Shown piece by piece: positions 6,917-7,021 of a stretch of 7,021 nucleotides of DNA. The stretch spans positions 1 through 7,021 of the forward strand of contig JANXWN010000062.1 of the NCBI GenBank assembly GCA_025351125.1. Reading direction: 5' to 3'. The notes beneath the pieces were generated by a model. The model saw only the letters and a list, made by a program, of their open reading frames with translations. It was not told the DNA's origin and ran no database searches. Position numbers and translations under genes: made by a program. Positions within the stretch are counted from its first letter, which is position 1, and every line of letters starts with the position of its first letter. Source of the stretch: Caulobacteraceae bacterium. Its GTDB lineage: Bacteria; Pseudomonadota; Alphaproteobacteria; Caulobacterales; Caulobacteraceae.

Positions 6917-7021
6917 ATGCTTCCCAACTGTTTATTGTTGCTGCTGATGATGATGGTCGCGGATGGCGGCGGTATCGGCTCGACGACGGGCGGCGGCGAT
7001 GGCGGGGGCCCCCAAGCTAAG
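6917..7021 (+). CDS. Possible N-terminus of a secreted or membrane-anchored protein (partial)
   Basis: An open frame of 35 codons runs from ATG 6917 off the end of the window. The upstream in-frame TAG is at 6896-6898, and GTG 6902 is an alternative start. The first residues are MLPNCLLLLLMMMVADGGG, followed by a stretch rich in Gly, Thr, Ser and Asp. A hydrophobic run from about residue 5 to 15 then a Gly-rich linker looks like a signal peptide or membrane anchor. However, there is no basic N-terminal residue and no lipobox cysteine after the core, and the ribosome binding site is weak. The leucine/methionine run comes from a TTG/CTG/ATG trinucleotide tract, so low-complexity DNA may imitate a signal sequence. 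The opposite strand also has an open proline-rich frame, ending at 6899 on the - strand, so the coding strand is uncertain. Confidence 0.33.
   Translation, partial: MLPNCLLLLLMMMVADGGGIGSTTGGGDGGGPQAK

Noticed and set aside
6649..7020. Long + strand open frame antisense to the GH13 N-terminus
   Set aside because: Its first half is the complement of conserved GH13 barrel codons. The composition is Arg/Gly-rich with no recognisable domain, and a different frame (from 6917) better explains the right end.

Overview
The window is about 60% GC and densely coded. It carries six recognisable protein genes plus one possible gene start at the right edge. I see no rRNA, tRNA, CRISPR array, insertion sequence or phage gene. 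GC-rich third codon positions, Shine-Dalgarno sites of the AAGGG(A/G) type, and the style of the 2-oxoglutarate:ferredoxin oxidoreductase, thiolase and GH13 alpha-glucosidase proteins suggest a proteobacterium, most likely an alphaproteobacterium. That placement is inferred from remembered family resemblance, not from a search.

Layout. Positions 1-222 hold the 3' end of korA. It overlaps korB (219-1274) by four bases (GTGA), so the two subunits of the 2-oxoglutarate:ferredoxin oxidoreductase are probably translationally coupled. A 76-bp gap with two small inverted repeats precedes pckG (1351-3189), a full-length GTP-dependent phosphoenolpyruvate carboxykinase. An 80-bp gap leads to a complete thiolase (3270-4436). 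A 120-bp gap with a duplicated TGCGGGCC motif precedes a 190-residue protein (4557-5129) that looks like a papain-fold cysteine peptidase-like domain of the BBC1/AIM3 type. All of these lie on the + strand. A GH13 alpha-glucosidase (6801-5152) runs convergently on the - strand, with only 22 bp between its stop and that of the small protein. Upstream of it, a short divergent region leads to a possible + strand gene start (6917 to the window end) with a hydrophobic, then glycine-rich N-terminus.

Functionally, the first four genes sit around the acetyl-CoA/TCA/gluconeogenesis node. KorAB interconverts 2-oxoglutarate and succinyl-CoA with ferredoxin, PckG interconverts oxaloacetate and PEP, and the thiolase joins or cleaves acyl-CoA units. 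The GH13 enzyme would feed glucose from alpha-glucosides into the same network, but it is a separate transcription unit. Apart from korA-korB there is no sign of tight coupling, so a single operon is possible but not shown.

The window reads mostly as ordinary chromosomal core metabolism. The least explained items are the BBC1/AIM3-like small protein, the duplicated motif upstream of it, and the hydrophobic/Gly-rich reading frame at the right edge. I found no convincing evidence of a novel multi-gene system.
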